From the NCBI RefSeq assembly GCF_036417845.1, contig NC_089981.1:63391268-63455267 (forward strand): a DNA stretch of 64,000 bases, given 5' to 3'. Below the pieces are notes generated by a model. The model was not told the origin of the DNA. It was given only the letters and a program-made list of their open reading frames with translations, and searched no databases. Positions 11,301 through 26,300 of the stretch are shown piece by piece. This stretch comes from Apteryx mantelli (taxonomy: Eukaryota; Chordata; Aves; Apterygiformes; Apterygidae). The first letter of the stretch is position 1. Each line of letters starts with the position of its first letter. The translations under genes and the position numbers were made by a program.

Positions 11301-14300
11301 AGTCGTTTTATATCAAGCAAAAATAGGAACATTTCAGTTAAAAAAAAAAAACAAAAAAACAAAAAAACCAGGATGTAATTAACCTATCAGGTTCCTAGCT
11401 AAAAATAAAGTTTTTGGAATTCCTTTGAGATGAAATAAACTGGGTATGGTAGTTTCTTAACCACACTATTTAGGATGAATTACTATACTTTGTCATTAAC
11501 AGAGTTGTTTTGCAGTTTTTCTTTTTAGTAATTTTAGCACATTTGTATATGTTGTATTTAGCTATGTTTTTTGGTAGATGAAGCACCACACTCATGGAAC
11601 CTGGAAAGAAAAGAAGAAAAAGTATCTGTTTTGCTTACTAATATTTTCTTATACAAGGTTGTTGTAAGCAATAAAAATTAGTTTTGCTGTACTAGAATAT
11701 CCATATCCCTTTTTTTATTTTTGTCTTTTTTTTTTTTTTTAAGATGGAATTTCACTTATGTTCAAAAGGTAACAAAGATGTTATTTGTTCATGGAAATTG
11801 GAGTAGTTTCTTCCTCTATCCACTTGCACTAATTGGTCGTAATCTTCTGGCACATCATAGCTTAACCATTATAACAGATGTGCTATCTGAAAATAGATTT
11901 ATGATGTGTCAGAGGGAGGATTGGGGCCTTCTAGTTTGAACAAGGGAACTGTTAATGAACTCCAAACTTCCTGTGCTTGCTTGTTTTTTGCAGGAACATT
12001 TAAAATGTATATTGCTTTAGCTCACTACAAATCCTTGCTATTTCTCTTTACTGTAATTCTTACAAATATATCAAGTCAAGTCAGTTCAGTCTCTCTTTGT
12101 CTCAGTGTAGAATGAATGTCTTAAAGCTTAGTTTCCCTTTGAGGAATGAAATTTAATGATAAAAGGAGTTGCCTGTGTATGTCTTCTGAGCAGTATTAGC
12201 ATAAATGGTATTTTTGTGTTATCTATAATACCTAGTTTGCATGATGCTACAAATTAATGTATGGCTTTTACTGCTTGAAACGTGCAGTTCTGTGCCAAGT
12301 AGTGTTCACTTAATTTTAGTCATGTACCTTTTGGTTTATGCCTTTTGCTTTATCTTTGTTAAGCAGTGTCCAGGCTTGTTTGTGTATTTGCATGGCGGTT
12401 CCCCTGTTTAACTACAATTTCTGTTCTTATTTTTAGTATGAGTGGCTGTTACGGTCTTGTTGATCAACCTAGTTACTCTTTTCTGTACACTTAGTGCTTT
12501 TAAATTGGTTGCCTGTTGTGCAGCTATATTCTTTTGACAGAATAAGACAAATAGTTCCCTATGTTTTTATAGTGAGAGAGGTTTTTTTGATTGTTTTTTG
12601 TTTTTTAAACCTGGATCATTTTAATTTTGTTCTTATAATATGCAGGCATGGTTTAATTACTTAATATGTTGCAATGCTTATTTCTAATGGACTGATAAAG
12701 TGTAGTAATCCCTTTTGCTGCTGTAAAGTATTTTTGTAAAATGCAGTTTTACTAGGATATGTCAGCAAAGTCTAATCATAGACTCTACTTGTCTTTTTAG
12801 TTGACCATACTAATTAGTATGGTATTAGGGAGTAGCAACTCCCTAATAAGGTGTTGATTACATACAACTGCAGCAACTTTCATTAACAGGGGGCCCTTTT
12901 TAAAATCAGATTTAAAAATGATGTTAAGTGTGGACAAGAGTAGAGGAAATGGGATAGTTTTGCAAGTCATGCGAATTTAAATTGCTATCTGAAAAGCTTC
13001 TAGGTTTTCCTTTACCTCCCCTACCTCTTCTAGGTTGAAAAAGAACAGGTATAATTTCAGAAGTGGGTGCATGTGTTGGGGGATGAGTCTTGTCCCCTCC
13101 AGACATTCCCCAATGTTTGTAGTTGTTTGTTACAAATATTGTCACTATTTTGTCAATACATTGCTATTGTCTTTTTTTTTTAACTGAGTGAAATATTAAC
13201 TGAACTATTCTGCTAAATTTTTAAAATATCCTCACAACTAATTACAATAGAGAACTACTGCCACTAAAATAATGGGACAATAATGTAAAACTGTTATTGT
13301 CAACTCTAGGGTCTTTAACTGTATTATAGTCTCTCCCTGTTTAATTCTTATGAGTGAGGGCTTAAGATTCTGCATATGCTTAGATAATATACATAGTAGG
13401 CTCAAGTGCTATTCATCCTTGATTCTTAGTTACAACAAATAATCACACTAATCTGATATTCTCTTCTTAGCTTTTACAAGAAGCTGAAGGATGGGGTGAA
13501 CGGTTTACTGAACTAAATGAACAAACTAAAATGTTTGAATTATCTAAAGCAGATATGGAAGAAGTATTGAAAAATAAAGAGAGTCAAATCAAGGTAAATT
13601 ATTACAGCTAGTGCTGAATCAAGTTATTCAGACTGATGCTAATCATTAGCAAGTTCTGAGAAAGTCTAACAACCTCTCCTGGTCATAATATGCAGTAAGC
13701 TGTTTCAGGTTTTTTGTTTGTTGTTTCCATCCTCTAATGTCTTGTTTCCTGCTAAGCAAACAAGATTGCTTGGCAGCACGATGGAGCAGTCTGACAGCCT
13801 TGAAAGTCAGCAGGAAAAACACTTTTAGTTCTGAAGAGTATTTACTTTTTTGCTTTGGGGTTTGGGGTGGGTCACACATCTTGCTAAAAGCGTGCTTATT
13901 AGGCTATCTGAAGAGTCTTCTTTAGGGCATACCTGTTGACCTGCAGGTATATGTTTTGACAGAAAATTGATGTTGGCCATCTGGAATCCTATATATGAAG
14001 TTAGTTTCATGTATGAATGGAACTAAATAAAGGAGAGAAGTCTTGAAAAAGTAATTGGAATGGTAACTACATTTTCATTGTTTGTATTTATTTTACTGTT
14101 CTTGTTTTGTGGGGACTTTTTCTTAGTCACTGACACAGTACTTACTGAAGATGAAAGACTGGAGTTCAGCCATAAGAGAAGATGACAGCACTGAAGATAA
14201 TCACTGGGACGCCGATATAAAGGGTGAAACAGAAAATGGAGAGCCTTTAGGTAAGGTTTGGCTAGCTTCCTATCTTAAAATATCTGTTAAAATAGTTTTT

Positions 14301-17300
14301 AGGAATATAGAATGAGCAAACTTTCAGCAAAGTTTTAAGATAATTTGCTTTGTAAAAGTTGGATTTTCAAACCTCACCCAATGTTGGTGTTCATGTCAGA
14401 CAGCTCAACTGGTGCTTAGACACCTCCAGAATAACAAAGCCTATGCTCCTATAGGGCAGTGTGTGTGTACACAGGTAAAACATGTATGTTGTTATAGAGC
14501 AATGCAGAGAATTTGATGTTCAGGCACTTCTGGAATGGCTTAGTGTATGTTAGTATCAAACAGTGATTCTCAAACATTTTTAGGTGGAAACCTCACTTTT
14601 ACTTCTTCCTGAAACTCCTCCCAGCAGTAGCACTGTAGGTCCACAGAGCCTAACTTCTGCCTCTGTGTCCTTGCACAGCTGTTATGTATTGCAGGCAGCA
14701 TGGTAGAACTGGGAGTCAGTGGGTGTAGGTGTGGGGCCCCTCATAGCAGCAGCGGAAAAAGGCCTTTCTTCCTCCTGGTTCTTGCTGCAGCTTCTTTTTA
14801 TGGCAGTGCTGGCTGTAACACAGGGCACAGCCCAGTAAATCTGACAGCTTATGCTCTATTCAGCACCTCACTTTTAAATGTAGACATTCTCAATCTTACT
14901 GATAAAGCATTAAAATATAGGCAAATTTTCCCTTTGTAAAAATACGCTATGCCTGTTGTGGCATGTTGAGGATTGTTCAATAAATAATAAATGTCATAAG
15001 TAAAATAATAAAAACAAAACAGTAATAAAAACAAAACAAATTATCTCAGTAGTAAGCTCTGTCACAAACCTTCTTGTGCTGTTTATGTAATGTATTCTAT
15101 TCTGTTAATCAGATGATCAGCAAAAACGAACTGTAAAGAAATTGATCTATGCTGCAAAGGTACGTGATTTCAAGAAATGTGTGGATGGAGGGGGAGAAAA
15201 ATGGAATAAATGCAATTTTTAGGTTTAGATGCAGATAAACATCTAACAGTTTAACAGAGTTCAGCATCTTTTGATATTTAATTACATATTTTTACATGCA
15301 GACATTCTTGTTTCTAGTAATCTCAATAAGATCATTTTTGTATTTTGATTGTAGTTAAATGCTTGTTTAAAGACCCTGGAAACAGAAAGAGATCAAGTAT
15401 ATTCAAAACTGTCTGATGAAAATAAAGCTAAAGGAGAGCTTACAGGTAATTTAATGTTTTGCTTTTAAGGTTAATAAGATGCTGTTTTTATCAAATAATG
15501 TTACAGTCTATAAGTATTGCTTCCACTAAAAACTGAATTAATATTACATGAATAGCTCTAATTGATTGCTTTACTTCTAAAAATCAATATTTAAAATAGA
15601 TAACTAACTTAAACAGATATTTTAAAAATCAAAGCATAACGATGTGTAATGACTGCTAAAGCACTATTGCTGAATTTTATTGTATGCTGTTGGGAATATG
15701 GAAGCTCAAAATATATGTGCCAAATGATGTTAATAAATCTGTAATACCTTCTTTATAAAAATTCTGGACATGAAACAATGGACTTTGAATTTTGAAAAAC
15801 TGTAGTTACTAGTTTGTAATGGGTGCAAGCTGAATACTTAATAAAATCTAAAATTTTGCATTTGGAAAATTGAGCCTAAAAGCATCTTACTCTGTTTTTT
15901 CCTTTGTTGCATTAGCTGTTCTGAGTTATATTTTATAAAATGAAAATACAGCCACATTAATTCCAAAAAGGTCTGCAATTAGCTATTGCTTTTATAGATA
16001 GCAGCCTGCAGAGTAGTCATCATACTTGAACGTACTGTGCTTGGTTGTTTGAGTAAAACAGTAAGTTTGAGGGTTATTAAACTGACTTCTAATGACTTAA
16101 AAAAAAGTTTTCCAAATGGATTGTAACTCTGTGCCATAAAGGCATTCAGACTTCATTGAAGCTCTACATCTTTCTTGAAAAGAGGCATAGGAATAGTGGA
16201 TAGGAAATAATGAATAGGAAAAGGAGCATGACAGACCTTATTTTGGCTAGATAAGATAGTTTGACAAATCCGAGTTATCCCTTCAGGCTTCTTTGCAAGA
16301 CCTCATATGGCTAAATTTTCAAGACTATATGATGAAACAGACTCTACTCCTTTAGTAAAATATTTATAATAATAAAAGCCCTAAATGAAAGTTTGGGTTT
16401 TGAATTACAAAACTGCGTTGTCCAGAGAAGCTATACCAGTTGGAGGGATCACGAAGGCTGGGTATTTGGTCAGAGCTGGATTTTGTGGCAGGTAGAGAGT
16501 ATAGTTTCTGTCTTCCCATCGAATAGGCAGTACTGTTTCTCAGTTGTATAACTGATGGACACTTACTAGTATATATTATTGCTTATATTATTAAAACAAC
16601 ATAGCATCAAAGAATTTTACAAACTTATTAGTTAATGAAATGTTACAAATATTTTAATTTTGTAAACTGTGCATTATTCCCAATATAATTAATTGTCTAT
16701 AAATTTGACAGAACGTATAGAAAGCCTCCAAAGTGAACAAGTTTCCTTGCAGTCTGAAAATGAACGTTTTGAAAGTGAAGTTCAAAAGCTTCAGCAAAAA
16801 CTTAAAGTCATGACTGAGCTTTATCAAGAAAATGAAATGAAACTGCACAGGTACAGGTTCCTCTTGGTTTTTATATTCAGCACATTACTTGATTGAGATT
16901 TTATACTCTTTTTGGGGGCTGAAAATTACTGAAAATTTGAATACTACTTTTCAGAGATTTTTGAGTTAAAAGATCCTGTAATGTTACACCTTCTTGTTTA
17001 TTTGTCATCAAAGTAATTTTATAGTAATTGTTTTCATTGAAGTCATGGTGTATTCCTTTGGGACTTTTCCACAAGCCTGTTACTTCTTGTTTTTTTTTTT
17101 TTTTCTTCTTTTTTCTGAACAAATCTTAGTCTGTGAAATAAGGTGGGTGAAGTTGGAAAGCTTGGTTTAAAATAAAGATATGACATAATACATGTATCAA
17201 ACTTTTTGAAAGAAAGATAATTGGTAGCTGCTTTAATTGTGGGGTATATTTTCTACAGGGAAGAGAGTTATGTCAGTGGAAGAGTGGGGCTATATGTAAA

Positions 17301-20300
17301 ACTAAACTTAGAGTTAAAACAGGTAGACAAATTAACTATTATCAGTAAGCAGCATAGAATCCCTGTGAATCACATTATCCTGACAAAGAAAGATACAATA
17401 TGAGGACTGTACTTTCTATGTCCCAGTCAGGATTTCAGTAGGGATTATGGTTTACTCAGTGAAATCAGAAAGGTGATAAGGTCTCAAAATACAGCTGGTA
17501 GGAATGTGATGTTGTTGTGGTAACCTTCAGAAGTGTGTGTGTGTGTGTGGCCAGGGGAGGGAGGGGACATCATCTTAGGGCATAAAACTAAAATTTCATT
17601 AGCAAGAAATTATTTCTTCAAGGAACAGACCTAATCTTGAAGGCAGCAAGAAAAGCAGCACTAATTCTGATCCTGTCCTAAGCAGTATGCAGCACCTTGT
17701 TAAGATGCTACTTTCAGTAATTGATTCCATAACAGTACATGATGTATAGATATTTGGTTTCTTGCAGGAACAGCAAGCCCCCCAAAATCCACTACATTAG
17801 CATTTAATTTTAAAAAGGGAGACTACATAAAAAATGAGGAACCTGTTAAAAAGAAACTATGATGAGCAGCCAGAAGGGAAAATGTTTGCAGGTAGTGTGG
17901 ATGCTATTTAACGATGCTGTATTGCAACTCAGAGCAAATATATGGTGCTCAAAGATTTTAGAAAGGCCAAAAAGGGTTTGGGAGAAGCTGGCATGATTAG
18001 ATAGCAGAGTAAAGCAGGTTATTAGTGTTAAGAAGGCACCTTTTTAAAAAGCTAGTCAGGTCCAAGCAAGTAGAAGGAAAACAGAAAAGTAGAGAGCAGA
18101 AGTTGAGGAGAGACACTTAGATAGCGTTCAGCAGATCCATAGTTTAGATGGTTTGATAGCAAAGAACTGCTGTTTAGAGGAGAATGACCAGTTCATCCTA
18201 TCCAGAACTGTTATGTGGCCATAGTATCTGTGTGTGTTCTGCAGAATTACCTTGTGCCTAAGCTGTAGTCTGGAATGTGGATGTTATCCTCTTCAACTGC
18301 CTGACCAAGGGTAAAAAAAATGAGGGGCCCTGGAAAGAATTTCATTCTTCATAATGAAGAACCATTTTCTTCTCTGGAAAACTATTTTAAAATTTGAAGT
18401 GTCAGAACAAATCGCCAAAAGTTAGTGCAGTTGTATTTTTGTATGTAGAAAATCAGTGGTTACTACCTAGGGTAGATGCATTTTGCACAAGGGAAACTTT
18501 AATGTTTGGGACTATGGATAATCTTCAGAATTGCTTTTAGGAACAGTGATAATCTGAATGTTTCATAAAGAACAGTTAATGAATAAATTAATATGAATAC
18601 AAACTAGTACTATTTGTGTCACTATACACTGCCTGTAAAACTCATTATTACCTGGATAAATACCAAGTATTCATCATGCTTATATAATTTGAGAAGTTTT
18701 TCCTGAGAGACTAACTACAGAATTGTTGATTTGAAGTAGAATTAACCACAATTTGTGACTTTTCTTAAAGGAAACTGACAGTAGAAGAGAGAGAACGCCT
18801 ACAGAAGGAAGAAAAGCTTTCTAAAGTAGATGAAAAAATTAATCATGCTGCTGAAGAACTAAACAGTTACAGGTAATTACAGATTTTAGTTACTGTTGTC
18901 ACTTGTTCCAAAGTGAACAAAAGACAGTAGAGAATTAATAACAAATACCAGCATAAGTGAATGTATTTTCTTCTAGATTGTTCTATTTTGGGTGTGGGTT
19001 TTTTTGGTATTGTTACATGCTAATTTGTATGTAGTAATACATACTAACAGTTGTTCTGTTAAAAAATTGGAGTATGGAAAATTGTTGGCATTTTCTTCCA
19101 TTAAAGTGCTAACTGTATTGACACTTTGGCTTTAACTGAATGGTAGGAGTGGGTCTCTAATCTAGTACGCTTTACTGAACAGAGATAAAAATACTAAGGA
19201 AGTTAAAAAGAGAATGCTGTGAAATAAATATAACATGCTCAGTTTTTCTATAGATCCTAACAGATTTACATAGTATAGTTTTAGCACTCTATATCTGTAT
19301 CTCCAAGCTTGTCAAACAGTATTAGTATTTACTAATTCTTTAATAAAATGTTGTGTCATGGGAATATTTTCTGTAATTGTTTTTAACTGGTTTGCTCCAT
19401 TTTGGGTTACAAATAGTTGTGTACATCTGTTTTGTTTCTGTGTTTTCTCAAAATAGGACATAATTCTTCAATCTGTAATGTGTATTTCCCATCTTCCTTC
19501 AATGTTGATGGGGACATTGACTGTAATTGAATGATATTGATCAGCAAAACCTCCTGAAGGGTCAATTAGATGAATCCTTTCTCTAGAATGCAAAATTTTT
19601 GTAGATAGGCTTCAGTACTAATACAGGAGTACAGAATACACCCTTTATGACTCAGTTAAAACGTGAAATTTGTACAGATACCTTAATTTTAAAGAGAATA
19701 TTGAAAATAGAATATAACTAAGCAGTGAATGCATCTTGGGCCAACCTGCTGAGAGTGTGTGGAACCTAGAGAGGATGTCTACAGGGCAGCTGGCAACAAA
19801 GTTGGCATTATACTTTTTTGGTGGAAGTCGCTGTCCCTCAGGACTGGCTGTGGTGGATGCTAACAGCATGATGTTCCAGCCATATTAGTACATTTTCTGA
19901 GCTGGGTAAGGGCTGGCTATTCTTGCATACTGCGGAGTGATATCCTTTATATCGCAGACCGCTGAGAAGTTTTTTGCATCATCTTTGCGCTGTTCCAGTA
20001 GGGCTTAGAACTTCTGTTGCTACTGTCATTTTTAGGTACCCCATGGTCCTAAGTGACAACGCTTCCTTCTAGATACAAAATTTCTAATTATACCTTGTGT
20101 TTACTATGGTATTTACTATATTTAAAATGATCTTCCACAACATACTTTTATTACAATGTCCTATTTTTCCGTACAGGCAGCGAGCAAAAGATCTTGAAGA
20201 AGAGCTAGAAAGAACCATTCGTTCTTATCAGAATCAGGTAAGTGTTTTGTATTGCTTAACATCTACACCAAAGAGGAAGGATATTATTGCAACTGAAATA

Positions 20301-23300
20301 CTACTTTAAACTAGGTTGCGATACTGTATTTGGCTTTTTTTTTCTTCTTCTTCTATTTAAGGCCATCTAATTTTGGTTGACACAATTTCATAGCAGAAAT
20401 TGCCAGATAAACTGAAACGTTACTTTTTATTAAAAGTTAAATTTAGATGTCTCATAATTAATTATCTACATATACTAAATTTATGAATGAGAGTTTATAC
20501 TTGGTCTTAAGTTTTCTTTTTTAGTTGAATAGTGTACTTCGTTGATGATCTAATGAATGTCTCTCTAACAGATTACTTCACATGAGAAAAAAGCTCATGA
20601 TAATTGGGTAAGTTCCAAATACTAAGATTTTTAACTTTATGCATAAAGTACTGTCTTCCTTTTCAATTATTTGGGCAGCTTGCCTTATAATTTTAAGTTT
20701 CTCATTAAAAACAGATGATCAAAAATAAATCTACACTGTCACCTTTAAGCTTGCTGATTACTTACAGAAATACACAAAAGCATGTTAAAAAAATCTTCTT
20801 TCATATAAAATAGTTGCAATAATTAAGCTAGATACCTATGAGCTCATTAGAATGATACTCCAATATTACTCATTTTAGCAATAAATCTGCTGGAATAAGA
20901 TGTTAGCATTTAACAAATTCCTGATGTTTTGCTAATAATAAAAGCTTTTGGCCTTGTTTCAGTGCCATTTTAATGTTTTCCCTGGGTGTACTCCGCTCTT
21001 TTTATCTACTAATAGCAGACAGTGTGTCCTGTGAGAACATTATGTTCCACGGACAGCTTTGCAAGAATGCTGCTACATTTTACATCTTCTTTCAAACAGG
21101 AAACCCAAAATATCTCCTGACTAACACGTTCTCCAGTTTCACAGAATTGTCTGTATAAGATAGAGTTGTATTAAAAGTTACGGGGCTTAGTGCTCATAAT
21201 TTTACGGATTTTTAGCTGTATTATTTTTAAAATAAAATTTCCTGTATAAAATTTTAGACTTTAAATCCTGTATGTATTTTTTAGATGCTTCAAAGCAGCT
21301 ATAGCCACGGTATTATATTTCTGCAGTCTTAAGAAACGGCAGGAAAACCGTATCAGTTCCTCAAAAATTTAGGTAGCAGAGTTGCTAATGTCATTTGGTG
21401 ATGTATGTGAGGCTCTGTTCCATATGCTTTATACATGAGTCATTTATTATGAATATTCAGTCTATACAGTTCAGATAGAAACAGGTCTTGGATCTGGGAT
21501 CTGTAACAGTTATGAAGCATTTAATAAGTAGCAACATCTAAGCATCTGATTTTTGTCCTTCTCCAAAGTTGACAGCACGAGCAGCTGAAAGACACCTCAG
21601 TGATATAAGAAAAGAAAATGCACATAACAGACAGAAGTAAGTGCAGTACCGGTATCATTCTGAACAAAAACAGTATAGCTATGCAAATATACTTTGGATT
21701 TACGTAACTTACTGTTTTCTAGACATGTTAACCCATTGTGGCCCAGACAAGGGAGAGCCCTTGTTTCAGAACTACAGTGGAACACTGTGGAGTCATTGGA
21801 GCACTCCCATAGTGGCAGCAAACAACAAAATAAGAACTATGTGAAGTATTGAAATAGTTTAGAACAGAACATACTATTAGGACTTAAGATTTTAATTTTT
21901 TTTAATTAACTGGAAGTCATGATTACTGAATGATTTTACAGCTTAACTCAGAAGTTAATACTTAGTTAACAGATCCAGTGGGGAGGGGGAAAAAAAAACC
22001 TTGATGTGAAGATACTAATACTTGAAATGAGACCCAGAGTACTCATGAGGATAATGCCATGCTAGGAATTTTGACATCTAACATGCCACTTCAATTTTTG
22101 ACTTGCAGTTTAAATACAGTAGCATAGAGGAATACTTTGAGGAGTTCTTAAGTTCAGAGTTCTGTGATATTTATCTGCTGTCTTTTTTGTTTTGTTTTTA
22201 ATTATGGAATGTAATACCTTGGTCTGTTAATACTTTTAGTACAAACATTAGTAGTAAATAGTGTAATCAAATACAACTTTTGTAGTTCCTGGTTATTTCT
22301 TTCTTTTTTGTTGCTTATTTGCAGATTAACTGAAACAGAATTTAAGCTTGACCTTTTAGAAAAGGATCCTTATGCTCTTGATGTTCCAGTTAGACCATTT
22401 GGCAGAGGTACAGTATTGAATTGTAAAATAGAGCCTAATTGTTTTGGTTTCTGGTTTTGTTTCCCAAGACCACACATATGTAATTGTTTGAAAACTGTCT
22501 TGGCTGTGTATGTACAAATAGAGGTCATTAAAACAAAACTGGTCATAAGTGACTCTAGGTCACTTTGAGTATTTTTTTGAAACTAAGAACGTAGGTAGTA
22601 TCAATGAGAGTAGACTGAGAATGTGACACACATGGTAATTAGAGCACAATTCTTGTTTCACTTGTGATCCAATTTAAACTTCACCTGAGAAGTTAATTAC
22701 TTTATACAGTTTGTTAAACTAAGTATTGTGAACTTGAGTATTTTGTTTTAACTGTTCCAGAGCATTCCCCATATGGACCCTCACCAATGGGCCGGCCTTC
22801 ATCTGAAACAAGAGCTTTTCTTTCCCCTCCAACTTTATTGGAGGGTCCTTTAAGGCTTTCACCTATGCTTCCAGGTGGAGGAGGAGGAAGAGGTACAATT
22901 CTTAAACTTGAAAACGTATCTATTTTGGATTTCTCTCTCCTCTACTATAAACCTGTCACACCTTTTCCTCTTGATGGTGACAAAAAATATTAAAACAAAC
23001 AATTCATTATAAACAATTCCTGACATAAACTCTTCTTGTTTTTCAACTTGCTTCTAAAACTGTCTGGTATATAACAGCACAATGGAAAATTCAGTTATTT
23101 CTAGTGGGTTAGTCAGTGGATTCACTTTAAAGGTTGAGAAAAGTGAAGAGCCAAACTTAGTCCATCATGTTTTATTTCCTGGAAAAATAGGGTTTGCTGA
23201 AATAAACTTCTGATTTTAAAGTAAACAAGAGTGAGGTAGTTTTCTGAAGAAAGAATACTGCCACTTCCATTTCAGTGGTCCAAAGACTGTGAGAGAAGGA

Positions 23301-26300
23301 GGAAGCACTTACATTGTGAAAAACATGGGACAGTTTTATTGGGGCTGATGAAAATGTTTCTGCAGGTAGCTGTTGATCCAGAAAATATTTTCCCCCATTT
23401 TGTTCAAAATCTGAGGCAATCTTTGTACAGGAAGACAATTCCTTCCCTAGTAATGAAAGGAAATGAAGATAATCTGATGAAATTAAGGAGTAAAATGCAG
23501 AGATTCAGGAATAGTTGAAAGAAGGCTATGGTGTCATGGATGGTAAGGGAGGAAGAACACTTATCCTTCAGTTCTTTTTGATGCTCATGGAAATAGTGTA
23601 GATAAATGGTAACATGGAGTTCAGTCATCTGTTACAGGTAATGAAGAAGCTACTGTTAGCTTACTACTACTGTTGTACCTGTTGGCACCTGAACTTAGTA
23701 TTTCATGGGAAATATGTCTAAACATCTCTCTTCTGTAAGGATTTCACTAATGAACACTGATTTTTTTTTTTTTTTAAAGAGCAGCATTGACGATATATTC
23801 AGTTTAACTCTTCATAAAAAGCATTATCTAGTTGCATATGAAAGTTGATTCACATTCTAAATCAGAAGAAAGCTGAGATTGAATGTTCAGCCACAGCTGT
23901 ACCACACACAAGCAGAATCTCTTACTTGACAACAACTTATTTGTATAGGGACAGTAACTAATGAAACTGAGTTGTCCATATCTTTAAATTGTAGCTCAAC
24001 TGAAGCTGGTGAGGAAGAATAAAAACCAGATTTCAGAGTGCAATCTTAATAAGGAAAGAGACTATGCTAAGGCATAACTACTGTTCGTGTCATAATAGAG
24101 AACTAATGTAACTGGGGCAGATTAAACAAACCATGTGTTTAAACAATGCTAACTAGCGATTATAGTGCTTGTCTTGTTTTGCATAAAACAGAAAATGGTT
24201 TAATTTTCAAATTCTAGGTTAACTTTAGGATGGAAAATTAGAGAATGATATCAGAATCCTGTATTCGTTATTTTTCAGACCAAATCTTACTTTAAAGGAA
24301 ACTTGCAACTTAAAATCAAGTCCATTTAGGGGAAAAAAAAAAAGATGTTTTCAATTATATTGTCAAAGTCTCTTTTTCACTTGGTTATGTGTTGACCCAG
24401 TCTTTTCATTATTTTTCTTTTTAAAATAGAGTTAGAAAGAACCAGAAGAGTTTTGAATGTAGTATGGGTGTTTTTCTTATGATGATGTTAACTTTCACCA
24501 TGATGATTTTTATTTTGATAAGTCTTGTTAGCATCAGTTATTTTAGCATTGAGAAGAACATTTACTGAGAAGGCACTAGTTTCTCTGATTTGAGTGAACA
24601 GGAACTCTTGAAATGATTTTTTTTTTCTTTAAATCTTTTGTAGATTACACTTCTGTTGAACTACAGGGTTTTTTTTTTTTGTTTTTGTTTTTTACAAACA
24701 ATTTAATCACTTCTAGTAAACATAACTGGGCTGAGTCATCACCAAACAGCTGGAGGGTCCTGTAGAGCTGCACACCTCCCATATCTTGAAAGTGTTGGCA
24801 TTCCATGATCTATCTCACTACTTTCAGACTTAATGAAGACAGCCATAGTGGAGAATTCAGATTTTCTGGGTAAATAGCTATCTGACTTCTTCAAATAGGA
24901 TCCAGAGGACCAGGAACTACTGTCATGTATGAAGCCAGTAATGAAAGAGGAGAGCTGAGTTCTGATAGATTAACTGATCCGCACAGACCACCATCAGATA
25001 CTGGATCCCTGTCTCCTCCCTGGGACAGAGAACGTAGGATAATTCTGCCTCTACCAGGTAAAGAAATCTGCTTAGCTACTAGATCCATGGAAAAATGGAG
25101 TTACTGACTTGCAATAAATATATATATTTTTAAAGTATTTTCTGCTTACCTATATGAAATGTTTTATGGGAATTGCATGTGCAGCCACACTGGAAAGGTG
25201 TGGGTTTTGTTTTTTGGGTTTTTTTAATAGGGTTTTTTCACCTTCTTGAATGGTGCAGCTCATTTGCACCTCTATGCTGAGTGTCTTAAATGTACATTGG
25301 TAGTGCATAATCAAGTGTTTGGTATTATCACTTTACTGGGGGCTTGTTTAATGCATTGAAAGACTGATCTTGGCTAGAAGATTCCTGAGAGATCTGAGAA
25401 AGTTCGTGTTTAATTGTACTTTAACATTAGAAAACATCCTGAAAGGTAGCTATTGTTGAAAAAAATGTTTTTTAAATACATTTCTATTAGTAGTACAGGA
25501 GTACTGTGGGACAGTCAGCCTGTCTGAAATGCACTGTTCAGTATTTATATTCATGTTAACGTTGTCTGTTCAAAAAAAAAACCTAGTCTTCACTCTCACC
25601 CCTTCAGCTAAACATCCGTGTTGCACATTTTCATTCAAGAAGGACATGAACAAATCAAAGAGGATACTATTGATAATTCTACAGTAAATTAGCATGCAGG
25701 GGGAAAAACAACCGTCCCATATACCTGAAACAAGCAAAAATGCTACGATTTTAAATTCAAAAAATATCAGATAACAGAGATTAATGTACCATGATTATCA
25801 GATGCAGCAGTCTACTATAGTTGTTGTGCTTCTGCATGTAAGCCTGATCACACAACTTGGAGTTGACTCAGGATGCGGTTTCACATTTGCCAAATCTGAT
25901 CTATTTACTAGATACTGCACAAAAAGGTAGTCTTGTTCCCTTGTCCTGAGCTGTGTTTCTGGTGCATCCTTGCACTGGATCTCACTGATACATGTTCTGG
26001 CTGCATGATTGCTAGATCTGATGCAAGGAAGTTGGTGGAAACAGCTGATGGCGGTATAGCAGATGAAACATAATGGGAAACAGTGCTCTTTTGTAAGCAT
26101 TGATTTAAAATATATAGTAAGTTATTTTGACTTTGGCCTTCATTGCTGTATTCAGACTTTATTTTTTCAGAGTCACGGTGTTTATAACTTACGCAATCAT
26201 AACTTTTAAAATTCTACCGTATGTGAAAGCAACAATCAAGATGACTAAGACTTTCTCTTTAGTAGCTCCTGAGACGCTAATTTACTAGAAACGTAAGGTA

